This document shows positions 25,422-34,002 of a DNA stretch of 64,000 nucleotides, in pieces. Positions within the stretch are counted from its first letter, which is position 1, and the number at the start of each line of letters is the position of its first letter. The position numbers were made by a program, and so were the translations under genes. The DNA is from Neolewinella aurantiaca (GTDB lineage Bacteria > Bacteroidota > Bacteroidia > Chitinophagales > Saprospiraceae), in NCBI RefSeq assembly GCF_008014675.1, contig NZ_VOXD01000001.1, positions 186,001 to 250,000 on the forward strand, written 5' to 3'. The notes beneath the pieces are model-generated. The model had not been told where the DNA came from. It was given only the letters and a program-made list of their open reading frames with translations, and did not search any database.

Positions 25422-28283
25422 ATGCTCAAACGATATGGCCAATTAATCGCCTTCCTCTGCCTTTTAACCAGTGTAAGCGCTCAGGCGGGGCTGGTAAAAG
25501 GGACAATCACAGATGCCGAGAACGGCAGCACACTGCCAGGAACGAGTGTCTATCTACTTAGTAATCCCGCCAAAGGAGCAGTGTCTGATATCGACGGGCA
25601 GTACGTCCTCAATGATTTGCCTGAAGGAGAGCTTCAAATCGTATATGCCTTTTTAGGCTTCGAAGAAAAACAGGTAACCGTATCGGTCGCCGCAGGAGAA
25701 GTAACCGTTCAGGATGTCGCGCTTTCGTTCGCTTCTGTTGTCGGAGAAGAAGTGCTGGTTACCGCCCAGGCGCTGGGGCAGGCCAAAGCCATCAACCAGC
25801 AACTGAATGCCGAGTCTATTGCAAATATTGTCAGTGCCGACCGAATTCAGGAACTTCCTGACGTCAATGCAGCAGAGGCTGTAGCTCGCCTTCCCGGTAT
25901 CAGCATCAATCGTAGCGGGGGAGAAGGGCAGAAGGTCGTCATCCGGGGCCTGGAGCCCAAGTTCAACGCTATTACGGTAAATGGTGTCCGCCTGCCGGCC
26001 AACGCTGGCAACGATCGCTCAGTAGACCTCTCCATGATATCGCCTGAACTCCTGGATGGTATTGAAGTGTATAAATCGCCCTTGCCAGATATGGACGCAG
26101 AATCGGTAGGTGGTACAGTAAACCTGCGCCTGAGGAAAGCACCCGAAGAGCGTTCGCTTCTTGTACGTGGTCTGGTGGGCTATAACGATGTAAACCGTTA
26201 TTTCGGCGACTATAAAGGAGTACTGCAGTACAGCCAGCGTTTCCTCAAGAACAAGGTTGGCCTTGTTGCACAGGCCAACGTCGAGCAATTCAACCGGGGC
26301 GGTGACATTATCACGTACGGCTGGTCTCAGGGAGAAACCAATCCAGAGACAGGTGCTACTTCGATTCTCGGTTCCAACCTTCGGCTGGAAGACCGCGCGG
26401 AGCAGCGGCGGAGAAACAACGCAAGTGTGAATCTCGATTACGACGTCGGGAAATCTTCCTTCGGCTTCTTTGGTCTGTACAGCAATACGAGCCGCGATCA
26501 GTTTATCCTGCAAAACAGGTACGCCCCCTCCAATGGTATAGAGTATAATGCAAACGGAATCAAGACAGACCTGGACCTGTTCATGGGGACATTCACCGGG
26601 GTGCACAGCCTGAATAAACTCTCCGTCGATTGGGTGGCTTCTGCTTCCCGCTCAAATACGGGTACTCCCTACGATTTTACGCTGCAAATAGTTGATGACC
26701 AACAACCCTTTGATTCCGGCCTGGACCGTACAGGGAACCCCGCCAATTATTACGACGCCGCGAACCCTGATTTACGGAGTGCCTACCTGAACAATAACGA
26801 AAACGAGGCTAAGCAAACCCTGGAAAATAATCAGGAATTTGCGCTGAACCTCAAGCTTCCTTTTGAGGCTTCCCCCAAGATCAATGGTTACCTCAAGGCA
26901 GGTGGACGGTACCGGTCTATCGAGCGTGAGCGTGAAGTCTTTTCATTAGGTGAGAACTTCTATTACCTCGGTGGAGAAGTGACAAGGGATGCCCGGGATG
27001 CCTACGACGGACAACTCATCTTTTCAGAGGCTAATCCTCAGCAGATAAGCTTGCTCAACTTCGTTGAGGCTGGCGAAACCATCGACTTCGAGAACCGGGA
27101 GGGAGAACAGGTTGATTTCGATGTAGTGCTTAACGATGCTTTGGTCGAAGACTGGTTCAATCAGCAGAAAGACATACTTAACATCAACCGCAACTCACGA
27201 ATAGATAATTTCGGGGTAAGTGAGAGTGTAACGGCTGGTTACCTGATGGCAAAAATCAACATCGGTAAAAAGCTGTCATTGACCCCTGGTTTTCGTTACG
27301 AGTACTCCGACAATGAATACCGTTCGGGAATATCCTCCATCACCAACGAATTTGCCGGCGTGGAAGGCTTTTATAAGGATACGACCACCTTTCAGCAATA
27401 CGGAGAATTTTTACCCCACTTCCATCTGAAGTACGAGCCTGAAAACTGGCTGGATGTCCGGTTCTCGTACGCAACAACCCTGGCCCGCCCGGATTATTCT
27501 TACATAACGCCCCGCACACAGATCAACGACAACAGTCTTGTCATAAACTCTGGAAACCCCAATCTGCGCCATATGCGGGTCGAGAACTTCGACCTCTCGG
27601 TTTCAGCCTATAAAGGTGGGCTTGGCTTGATTTCTGTAGGTGCATTTTATAAGAATATCGACAATATCTTCATTCCTCAGTCCCTGCAATTGGTTGATGG
27701 TTTAGCGGAAGAGCGAGGCTTCCCTGATTACCAGGAATACCTGCTCAACAGTTACTCGAATTTTCCGGAATCGAAAGTATACGGATTCGAATTCGACGTC
27801 CAGACGAACCTGAACTTTCTGCCCGCTCCCTTCAATGGGCTGGTCGTGAATGTGAACTACGCACGTCTCTTTTCTGAAACAACGACTTACTTCCTCACCT
27901 CTCAGACTTATTTCTTCCCGTTCTTCAGGGTGGAATACGAAAGTAACGCGCGTCAGGTAACCATGCCGAGCCAGGTACCCGATAACCTGAACCTGTCGGT
28001 AGGCTACGATTACAAGAAATTCTCCGCCAGAATATCCGGTATCTACCAGGGATCAAAAGCCTCGGTATACAGCCAAAACAAAGATTTCGACCGCTACTCG
28101 CTGAGCTTCTGGCGCTGGGATGCTTCCGTGAAGCAAAAAGTGGGCGACCACCTCAGTTTCTTTCTGAACCTCAACAACGTCACCAATCAGCAGGACATCT
28201 CCTACATCCGGAATGAAAACTTCATTTCGAGTATTCAGACCTACGGGATGACCGGCACCATCGGTGCACAATACAAACTGTAG
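25422..28283 (+). CDS. TonB-dependent receptor with CarboxypepD_reg domain
   Basis: Outer-membrane active transporter of 953 aa. Signal peptide (LIAFLCLLTSVSAQ), a carboxypeptidase-regulatory-like domain (about 25-105: VKGTITDAENGSTLPGTSVYL), a plug domain (about 125-235: AVARLPGISINRSGGEGQKVVIRGL, then VNGVRLPANAGNDRSVDLSMI) and a 22-strand-type barrel ending in GAQYKL with a terminal hydrophobic residue. It resembles the TIGR01782-like/CirA-type receptors rather than a classical SusC, and no SusD lipoprotein follows. Its position next to the hybrid sensor and uronate-degrading enzymes suggests import of an oligosaccharide. An 18-bp repeat lies 47 nt past the stop. Confidence 0.93.
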   Translation: MLKRYGQLIAFLCLLTSVSAQAGLVKGTITDAENGSTLPGTSVYLLSNPAKGAVSDIDGQYVLNDLPEGELQIVYAFLGFEEKQVTVSVAAGEVTVQDVALSFASVVGEEVLVTAQALGQAKAINQQLNAESIANIVSADRIQELPDVNAAEAVARLPGISINRSGGEGQKVVIRGLEPKFNAITVNGVRLPANAGNDRSVDLSMISPELLDGIEVYKSPLPDMDAESVGGTVNLRLRKAPEERSLLVRGLVGYNDVNRYFGDYKGVLQYSQRFLKNKVGLVAQANVEQFNRGGDIITYGWSQGETNPETGATSILGSNLRLEDRAEQRRRNNASVNLDYDVGKSSFGFFGLYSNTSRDQFILQNRYAPSNGIEYNANGIKTDLDLFMGTFTGVHSLNKLSVDWVASASRSNTGTPYDFTLQIVDDQQPFDSGLDRTGNPANYYDAANPDLRSAYLNNNENEAKQTLENNQEFALNLKLPFEASPKINGYLKAGGRYRSIEREREVFSLGENFYYLGGEVTRDARDAYDGQLIFSEANPQQISLLNFVEAGETIDFENREGEQVDFDVVLNDALVEDWFNQQKDILNINRNSRIDNFGVSESVTAGYLMAKINIGKKLSLTPGFRYEYSDNEYRSGISSITNEFAGVEGFYKDTTTFQQYGEFLPHFHLKYEPENWLDVRFSYATTLARPDYSYITPRTQINDNSLVINSGNPNLRHMRVENFDLSVSAYKGGLGLISVGAFYKNIDNIFIPQSLQLVDGLAEERGFPDYQEYLLNSYSNFPESKVYGFEFDVQTNLNFLPAPFNGLVVNVNYARLFSETTTYFLTSQTYFFPFFRVEYESNARQVTMPSQVPDNLNLSVGYDYKKFSARISGIYQGSKASVYSQNKDFDRYSLSFWRWDASVKQKVGDHLSFFLNLNNVTNQQDISYIRNENFISSIQTYGMTGTIGAQYKL

Positions 28284-28330
28284 CTCATCCGCCGCAAGGT
28301 TTTTCTTCCGGCTGCAGCATGTTCCGTAAG

Positions 28331-28348
28331 GGCGCAAACGCAGGTGCA
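28331..28348 (+). repeat. 18-bp dispersed repeat, copy 8
   Basis: GGCGCAAACGCAGGTGCA, exact; followed by the extended flank GGGAAAGTT. Sense, after the TonB-receptor stop. Confidence 0.88.
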
Positions 28349-28432
28349 GGGAAAGTTCTCTGACTAAGCCTCAGCCGTTGTGCCCGCCCAGTATTCTTAT
28401 CATTTTTTAATCAACTCAATACTTAGACTCGT

Positions 28433-30028
28433 ATGCAAAATTTAACCCGATTCACTTTTGGCATCCTGTGCCTGTTGTGTCTGCTGCCGCTCACGGCCCA
28501 GCGCATTGTCCACATTCCTGCCAACCCTGATCCAAACCAACCGGTGGATATTTACACCATCATCCAGGGCGATACGACTGCCACCGGAGAACGGACAGAC
28601 AACAACACCATTTACACCCTTGAGAACGGAGAGTTATACATCGTTCGCCGCCAAATCGTGAACAAACCTGATTGGCCGCTTCAAATTCAGGCACAGGACC
28701 TGACGGATACTGAAAATAAGCCACGAATTACCCGCATCCCGAATTCATCTGGTGTTTACCCCAATGTATTCTGGCCGGAAGGTGACATGACCCTGCGTAA
28801 CCTTTGGGTTGTCGCCGGAGAAAGAGGACCAGGTGCGCAGCACGACTGGGGAAAGATTCGTCTGTACGGCGAAAACTCTAAAGTAGTCATCGATCACTGT
28901 ATCATCGAAAAAGACCGGGGAGGTTTCCTGCAGGTTAACGCCAATAACATCCGCTGCTACGTCAATAACAGTATTTTCCGCAACGGTGGAAACCGAAAAA
29001 TCTTCCAGGGCAATGGCCGGGGAATTGACGGCCGGAACTATGCTTTCGACTCGCTGGTCGTTACCCAGTCGGTATTCCACAATATTGCTGACCGGATTCT
29101 CCGCAGCCAGGGTGGTGTAGAGCCTCACAATTACATTGAATTTGACCACAATACCATCTTCAATCACGTAGGCCGCCACGGATGCTTCCAATTCGGATTG
29201 GCAAAAACAGTCAAAATCACTAATAATCTTTTACGCAACCCGATCCTGCTGGGAAGCACCCCGGCCTTTACCGATGAGCAGACTCAGCCGGATAACGAGT
29301 CTTTCAAGGTGTTCACCCTGGACACCCTGTATGACGATGCAAACCTGGAATTCGCCGCAAATAATATTTACTACACTCAGGATGTACTTGACCTGTTCAA
29401 TTCAATCGACTCCGTAAGCCGGCCGGAAGTGTACAGCGACCTGATCCTTCAGCACCTGGGGGCCAGTGCTCCTTCTACGTATTTCGAGGAAGTAGTAGAA
29501 CTTGAAGCCGTACCGCCAAGCATCCTGGAGTACATCGAAGATGTTTACGCTAACCCCGCAGCAACGGATATGTACGATTTTATCGTTGAAGATATTTCTT
29601 TGGCGGGAACACCGCTCGACTTCGGTAACCTCTTCGATTTCTCGACTTTTTCTCCTTGTTATCCTGCTACTGCAATTTCAGCTACTGCGGCTACAGATGG
29701 TGGAGCCGTAGGTGCGGTGGATTTTTGCTCCGAACTTTCTACCGATACGTATGCGCCCGAGCTCACCCGTCAGTTGAAGTTCAGCCTCAGCCCGAATCCG
29801 GTAGGTGCCTTTACTACGATCATTTACGAATTAGCCCAGGCTGGTCCGGTAAGGATTGCCATCTACGACGCCGTAGGCCGCGAAGTTAGTGTAATCCACC
29901 ATGCTAATCAGGCTGCCGGGATCCAACGCGTCGACTGGCAGCCCGCCGGTACTTTGCCTAAAGGAATTTATGTTGCCCGCCTGCAAACCCGACAGGGTGA
30001 GCAGTCATTGAAATTTGTCTCTCAATAA
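28433..30028 (+). CDS. Secreted beta-helix protein with T9SS domain
   Basis: Secreted protein of 531 aa, probably a polysaccharide lyase or related beta-helix enzyme. Signal peptide (LCLLCLLPLTAQ), then a right-handed parallel beta-helix (about 95-300: turns such as VVIDHCIIEKDRGGFLQVNANNIRCYVNNSIF, YIEFDHNTIFNHVG, VKITNNLLRNP), a linker, and a type A T9SS C-terminal sorting domain of about 80 residues (FSLSPNPVGAFTTIIYEL ... GIYVARLQT). Pectate-lyase-like, PL6 and DUF5123-type proteins share this architecture; I cannot pick catalytic residues with certainty. Between the receptor and GH88 it is best placed to cut the polymer at the cell surface. Confidence 0.83.
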   Translation: MQNLTRFTFGILCLLCLLPLTAQRIVHIPANPDPNQPVDIYTIIQGDTTATGERTDNNTIYTLENGELYIVRRQIVNKPDWPLQIQAQDLTDTENKPRITRIPNSSGVYPNVFWPEGDMTLRNLWVVAGERGPGAQHDWGKIRLYGENSKVVIDHCIIEKDRGGFLQVNANNIRCYVNNSIFRNGGNRKIFQGNGRGIDGRNYAFDSLVVTQSVFHNIADRILRSQGGVEPHNYIEFDHNTIFNHVGRHGCFQFGLAKTVKITNNLLRNPILLGSTPAFTDEQTQPDNESFKVFTLDTLYDDANLEFAANNIYYTQDVLDLFNSIDSVSRPEVYSDLILQHLGASAPSTYFEEVVELEAVPPSILEYIEDVYANPAATDMYDFIVEDISLAGTPLDFGNLFDFSTFSPCYPATAISATAATDGGAVGAVDFCSELSTDTYAPELTRQLKFSLSPNPVGAFTTIIYELAQAGPVRIAIYDAVGREVSVIHHANQAAGIQRVDWQPAGTLPKGIYVARLQTRQGEQSLKFVSQ

Positions 30029-30203
30029 ACCTGTTTGTCGCGTTACTGATAGATAATCAATCAGTTGTAAATACTTGCTGGTACTACTGTTTCATAAGTT
30101 GAAAAGTGGTGCCGGCAAGTAAACTGTTGAATGCCGGTACGTAGGGCTCATTTCTTCTGCCCTTACTACCGTTTTCGACGATCACGAATATTACCTCCAT
30201 ACC

Positions 30204-31400
30204 ATGAAATTAATCCCCTGGCTGGGCTTATTGCTGCTGCTTGTAGGCTGCGGTCCTGCAAATCCCATCTCCAAGCAGATGGAAAAACCCAAGAGTACTG
30301 AGGAAAGACTCAATGAATTAGCCAATAAAAGTGTCGCTTATCTAGAGCATGTTCCCGTGCAGGCAGCAGGTTTTCCGCGTGCAGGAACCCCTGAGGGAGC
30401 CGTTGAAAAAACAACCTCCAGGAGTTGGACCAGTGGTTTCTACCCCGGAATGCTGTGGCAACTGTACCGGCACAGCAAAGACGAAAGGCTGCTTGCAGCA
30501 GCCCGGCAGTGGACTAGCCTGGAGGAAAAAGAAAAGCACGATACCCATACCCACGATCTGGGATTCAAAATCTTCTGCAGTTTTGGTGAAGGCCTGGAAG
30601 TTGAACCTTCAGAACCGTACCGCCAGGTAATTGTGGAGGCTTCCGAAACTCTGATCAAAAGATATAATCCTACTGTCGGAGCTATTCGCTCCTGGGATTT
30701 TAACGCTGACGTCTGGGAGTTTCCCGTAATCATCGATAACATGATGAACCTCGAAATGCTCTTCGCCGCCACGCGAATAAGCGGTGATTCCTCCTTCGCA
30801 AAAGTAGCGCGACAACACGCTCTTACGACGCTGGAGCATCACTTCCGCCCAAATTACAGCTCCTATCACGTAATCGACTACGACACCCTAACGGGGGAGG
30901 TCCGTAACCGGCATACCCACCAGGGTAAGGCGCATGAATCTGCCTGGGCACGGGGCCAGGCATGGGCCCTTTATGGGTTTGCAATGTGCTACGAAGAAAC
31001 GGGCGAACCGGTTTTTCTGGAGCAGGCCCGAAATATTGCCGAATTCTTCTTCAACCACCCGAATCTGCCCGCAGATAACATCCCGTTTTGGGATTTCGAT
31101 GCTACCGGGCCTGATGCCCCCCGCGATGTCTCCGCAGCAACTATTGCTGCTTCTGCTCTGCTCGCACTGTACAACAGTGACCCAGGCCAACGGGACAAAT
31201 ACCTGGCATGGGTGGATCCCATCATGGATAGCCTGCTGCTACCGGAGTACCAATCGGATGTGGCGCCTTTCCTCCTGGACCACAGTACCGGAAGTAAACC
31301 GGGTAACTCAGAAGTCGACGTGCCCATTATTTATGCGGACTACTACTACATCGAAGCACTACTGAGGCTCAAAGACATCGAGCAAACCCTGACCCGATAA
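30204..31400 (+). CDS. GH88 unsaturated glucuronyl hydrolase
   Basis: Lipoprotein (signal LLLLLVGCGPA) of 398 aa with an alpha/alpha-barrel of glycoside hydrolase family 88. Such enzymes hydrate and release the 4,5-unsaturated uronic acid left at the non-reducing end of oligosaccharides by polysaccharide lyases. Seen: SWTSGFYPGMLWQLYR, the two expected catalytic aspartates in THDLGFKIF and IIDNMMNLEML, the HQGKAHESAWARGQAWALYGFAMCYEETG core, and a C-terminal IYADYYYIEALLRL. The presence of GH88 is the strongest hint that the substrate contains uronic acid and that a lyase acts first. The GH2 gene follows closely (33 nt), probably in one operon. Confidence 0.92.
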   Translation: MKLIPWLGLLLLLVGCGPANPISKQMEKPKSTEERLNELANKSVAYLEHVPVQAAGFPRAGTPEGAVEKTTSRSWTSGFYPGMLWQLYRHSKDERLLAAARQWTSLEEKEKHDTHTHDLGFKIFCSFGEGLEVEPSEPYRQVIVEASETLIKRYNPTVGAIRSWDFNADVWEFPVIIDNMMNLEMLFAATRISGDSSFAKVARQHALTTLEHHFRPNYSSYHVIDYDTLTGEVRNRHTHQGKAHESAWARGQAWALYGFAMCYEETGEPVFLEQARNIAEFFFNHPNLPADNIPFWDFDATGPDAPRDVSAATIAASALLALYNSDPGQRDKYLAWVDPIMDSLLLPEYQSDVAPFLLDHSTGSKPGNSEVDVPIIYADYYYIEALLRLKDIEQTLTR

Positions 31401-31433
31401 TTAATAATATCAATGATTTTTTACGATAATAAC

Positions 31434-33881
31434 ATGAGATTAGATAAAATTCTGTTGGTGCTCGGCTTGTTCCTGGTAGGGTATACCATTTCGGCTACTG
31501 TATCCATCATACCTCAGAATGGAACCGGAGCAGAAATGCGTACCCTGAAAAACATAAACAAGGGGTGGAAATACTTCGGGAATAATACCCGGTTGCCTGA
31601 TAGTTCTGCCTTCAGGGGTGGGGGAGAGACGGTTGACCTCCCGCATACCTGGAACCAGTGGGATGCCGTAGACAACCTGCCAGGTTACCGCAGAGACGCC
31701 TCGTGGTATCAAAAAAGCCTGTTTATCCCCTCAATGAAAGATCGCCGGATACTCCTGTATTTCGAAGGAGCCAACACAAAGGCCGATGTGTACTGCAACG
31801 GGAAAAGAGTAGGCGGACACGTAGGTGGTTACCTCGGCTTTGAAGTAGATCTGACGGAAGCTGCCCGGCCGGGGGAGTTCAACGACATAGCTGTTCGGGT
31901 GGACAATGGCTACGATCCAAACCTCATCCCGTCTCAGAAGTCTGACTTTTTCATTTATGGTGGTCTTACGAGGGATGTATGGCTTAAGACCGTTCCGGTA
32001 TCTCACATTGAGCGGGTGGCTGTAAGTACGCCAAAGGTGACAGACGAGGAAGCTGAAACAAATGCTGTCGTTCATATTTCTACCGGCCTTCAGTCCGGAG
32101 ACTTTCGTCTGGAGGGAACACTGATCGATCCATCAACGGGAGAAAAAGTAGGCTATGAAAGGGTGAAACTTGCGAATGGGCAACAAGAAATAAAGCTGAA
32201 TTTTCCCTCTCTCAGGAACCCAAAACTATGGTCTCCGGATCAACCTGATCGTTACCAACTACGGCTTACTCTGATCCGGAACGGAGAACCGACGGACGAA
32301 GTAACCGAAACCTTCGGGTACCGATATTACCACTTTGAAAAGAACGGACCCTTTTACCTCAACGGTAAACGGCTATTACTGCGTGGCACCCATCGGCACG
32401 AGGAGCACGCCGGCTTCGGAGCTGCCCTTAACAATACCCTGCACCTGCGCGACGTCGCCCAAATGAAAGACATGGGCGTAAACTTTCTTCGCCTCGGGCA
32501 TTACCCTCAGGATCCTGAAGTTTACCGTGCCTGTGACTCTCTGGGCATTATTGTCTGGGATGAGCTGCCCTGGTGCCGTGGCGGTCTTGGCGGCCCCGAG
32601 TGGCAGGCAAACACCGAACGGTTACTCGTTGAGCAAATAGAGCAGAATTTCAATCATCCGAGCATTTTCTTCTGGTCGCTCGGGAATGAGATTTACTGGC
32701 TGCCCGATTTCCCGGGCGGCGATGATCCGGAAAAAATGAATGCATTTCTCACCCAACTGAACGACCGTGCCCACGCCCTCGATCCGGGGCGCCTTACGGC
32801 CATCAGAAAGTATTACGATGGTGCTGATCTGGTGGACGTTTTCTCGCCGTCTATTTGGTCCGGCTGGTACGCAGGGGTATACAAAAACTATCTGCCTACG
32901 CTGGAAAAACAACGTTCGCTTTATCCCGCCTTTTTGCACATGGAATACGGCGGGTCGAGTCATGTAGGCCGCCATACTGAAACCCCGATCACCGGCGATG
33001 GCGTGGTGGACGCCGACGAATGGGCGGAGTCGATCAACCAACTGGACGTTAAAAACATCGCCCAGCAGGGGGATTGGACCGAAAACTACATTGTCGATTT
33101 ATTCGATTGGCACCTCAGCGTGAGCGAAAGTACAGATTGGTTTGCCGGTAATGCCCAATGGGCTTTCAAAGATTTCGGGACGCCTCTCCGGCCGGAAAAC
33201 CCGATCCCTTACCTGAATCAAAAAGGCCTCGTTGACAGGGCCGGTAAGCCCAAAGATGCTTACTACGTCTTCAAGAGTTATTGGTCAGACGATCCGTTCA
33301 CCTACATCGAATCACACACCTGGACGGAACGTAGCGGACCTGAAGGCAGGGCGCGCGAAATAAGCGTTTACAGCAATTGCACGGATGTGGAACTCATCCA
33401 CAACGGAATGAGCCTGGGGACCAGAAAGCGGAAAGTGGGGGAGTTGCCCGCCGCCGGTTTACACTGGCCGGTATTGTTCGCCCCGGGAACCAATGAATTG
33501 ATCGCCCTGGGGTACGAGGAGGATGAAGTTATTGCCCGTGATACGCTGAAAATTAACTACCGCTACGAAAAGGGGGGGACAGCGAAGGAAATCGTATTGT
33601 CTCACCGGGCCCTGGCCAATGGAAACGAGCTGATACAAGCCACTATGGTTGACGAAAACGGATTGCGGGTGCTCGATTATGAGGGGCGCGTTTACTTCAG
33701 CCACGACGGTGCCGGGGAACTGCTTGTCGACTACGGGACACCGACCCGCAGTCGGGTGGTGGAAATGGCAAACGGCCAGGCAGCGATAGAATGGCAACCC
33801 GCTGAGGGCTACGCTGTATTCGAGGCCCGTAACCAGGATTTCAAAGGCTCTTATCTGACGATCAACAGAGGTGCCGAGTAA
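31434..33881 (+). CDS. GH2 beta-galactosidase/glucuronidase family enzyme
   Basis: Exported glycoside hydrolase family 2 enzyme of 815 aa. After a signal peptide (KILLVLGLFLVGYTISA) come the sugar-binding jelly-roll (about 35-200: DLPHTWNQWDAV, KADVYCNGKRVGGHVGGYLGFEVDL), an immunoglobulin-like domain (about 205-310), the TIM barrel (about 315-610) and C-terminal beta domains. The acid/base is Glu419 in SLGNEIYW and the nucleophile Glu504 in HMEYGG. The product may be galactose, glucuronate or mannose; the sequence does not settle this. An upstream in-frame ATG at 31413 would put charged residues before the signal, so ATG 31434 is preferred. Confidence 0.92.
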   Translation: MRLDKILLVLGLFLVGYTISATVSIIPQNGTGAEMRTLKNINKGWKYFGNNTRLPDSSAFRGGGETVDLPHTWNQWDAVDNLPGYRRDASWYQKSLFIPSMKDRRILLYFEGANTKADVYCNGKRVGGHVGGYLGFEVDLTEAARPGEFNDIAVRVDNGYDPNLIPSQKSDFFIYGGLTRDVWLKTVPVSHIERVAVSTPKVTDEEAETNAVVHISTGLQSGDFRLEGTLIDPSTGEKVGYERVKLANGQQEIKLNFPSLRNPKLWSPDQPDRYQLRLTLIRNGEPTDEVTETFGYRYYHFEKNGPFYLNGKRLLLRGTHRHEEHAGFGAALNNTLHLRDVAQMKDMGVNFLRLGHYPQDPEVYRACDSLGIIVWDELPWCRGGLGGPEWQANTERLLVEQIEQNFNHPSIFFWSLGNEIYWLPDFPGGDDPEKMNAFLTQLNDRAHALDPGRLTAIRKYYDGADLVDVFSPSIWSGWYAGVYKNYLPTLEKQRSLYPAFLHMEYGGSSHVGRHTETPITGDGVVDADEWAESINQLDVKNIAQQGDWTENYIVDLFDWHLSVSESTDWFAGNAQWAFKDFGTPLRPENPIPYLNQKGLVDRAGKPKDAYYVFKSYWSDDPFTYIESHTWTERSGPEGRAREISVYSNCTDVELIHNGMSLGTRKRKVGELPAAGLHWPVLFAPGTNELIALGYEEDEVIARDTLKINYRYEKGGTAKEIVLSHRALANGNELIQATMVDENGLRVLDYEGRVYFSHDGAGELLVDYGTPTRSRVVEMANGQAAIEWQPAEGYAVFEARNQDFKGSYLTINRGAE

Positions 33882-34002
33882 TGATTTTCGCCGATTCTGA
33901 CTCATCAGAGCCAAGGTTCATAAATAGGTATAAGAAGTAATAGCTAAATTAATCGGGGTGGTTTCAGAATGCTGAGAATGTATCATCCATAATACTTTTT
34001 TT

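Noticed and set aside
25422-28283. A classical SusC
   Set aside because: No SusD follows and the plug motifs resemble CirA/TIGR01782-type receptors.
28433-30028. Definite assignment to polysaccharide lyase family 6
   Set aside because: The beta-helix is clear, but the expected catalytic Lys/Arg pair cannot be placed with confidence.
32439-32460. TGCACCTGCGCGACGTCGCC in the GH2 gene as a further 18-bp repeat
   Set aside because: It encodes the conserved family motif HLRDVAQMK, so the likeness comes from protein constraint, and the second half does not fit the consensus.
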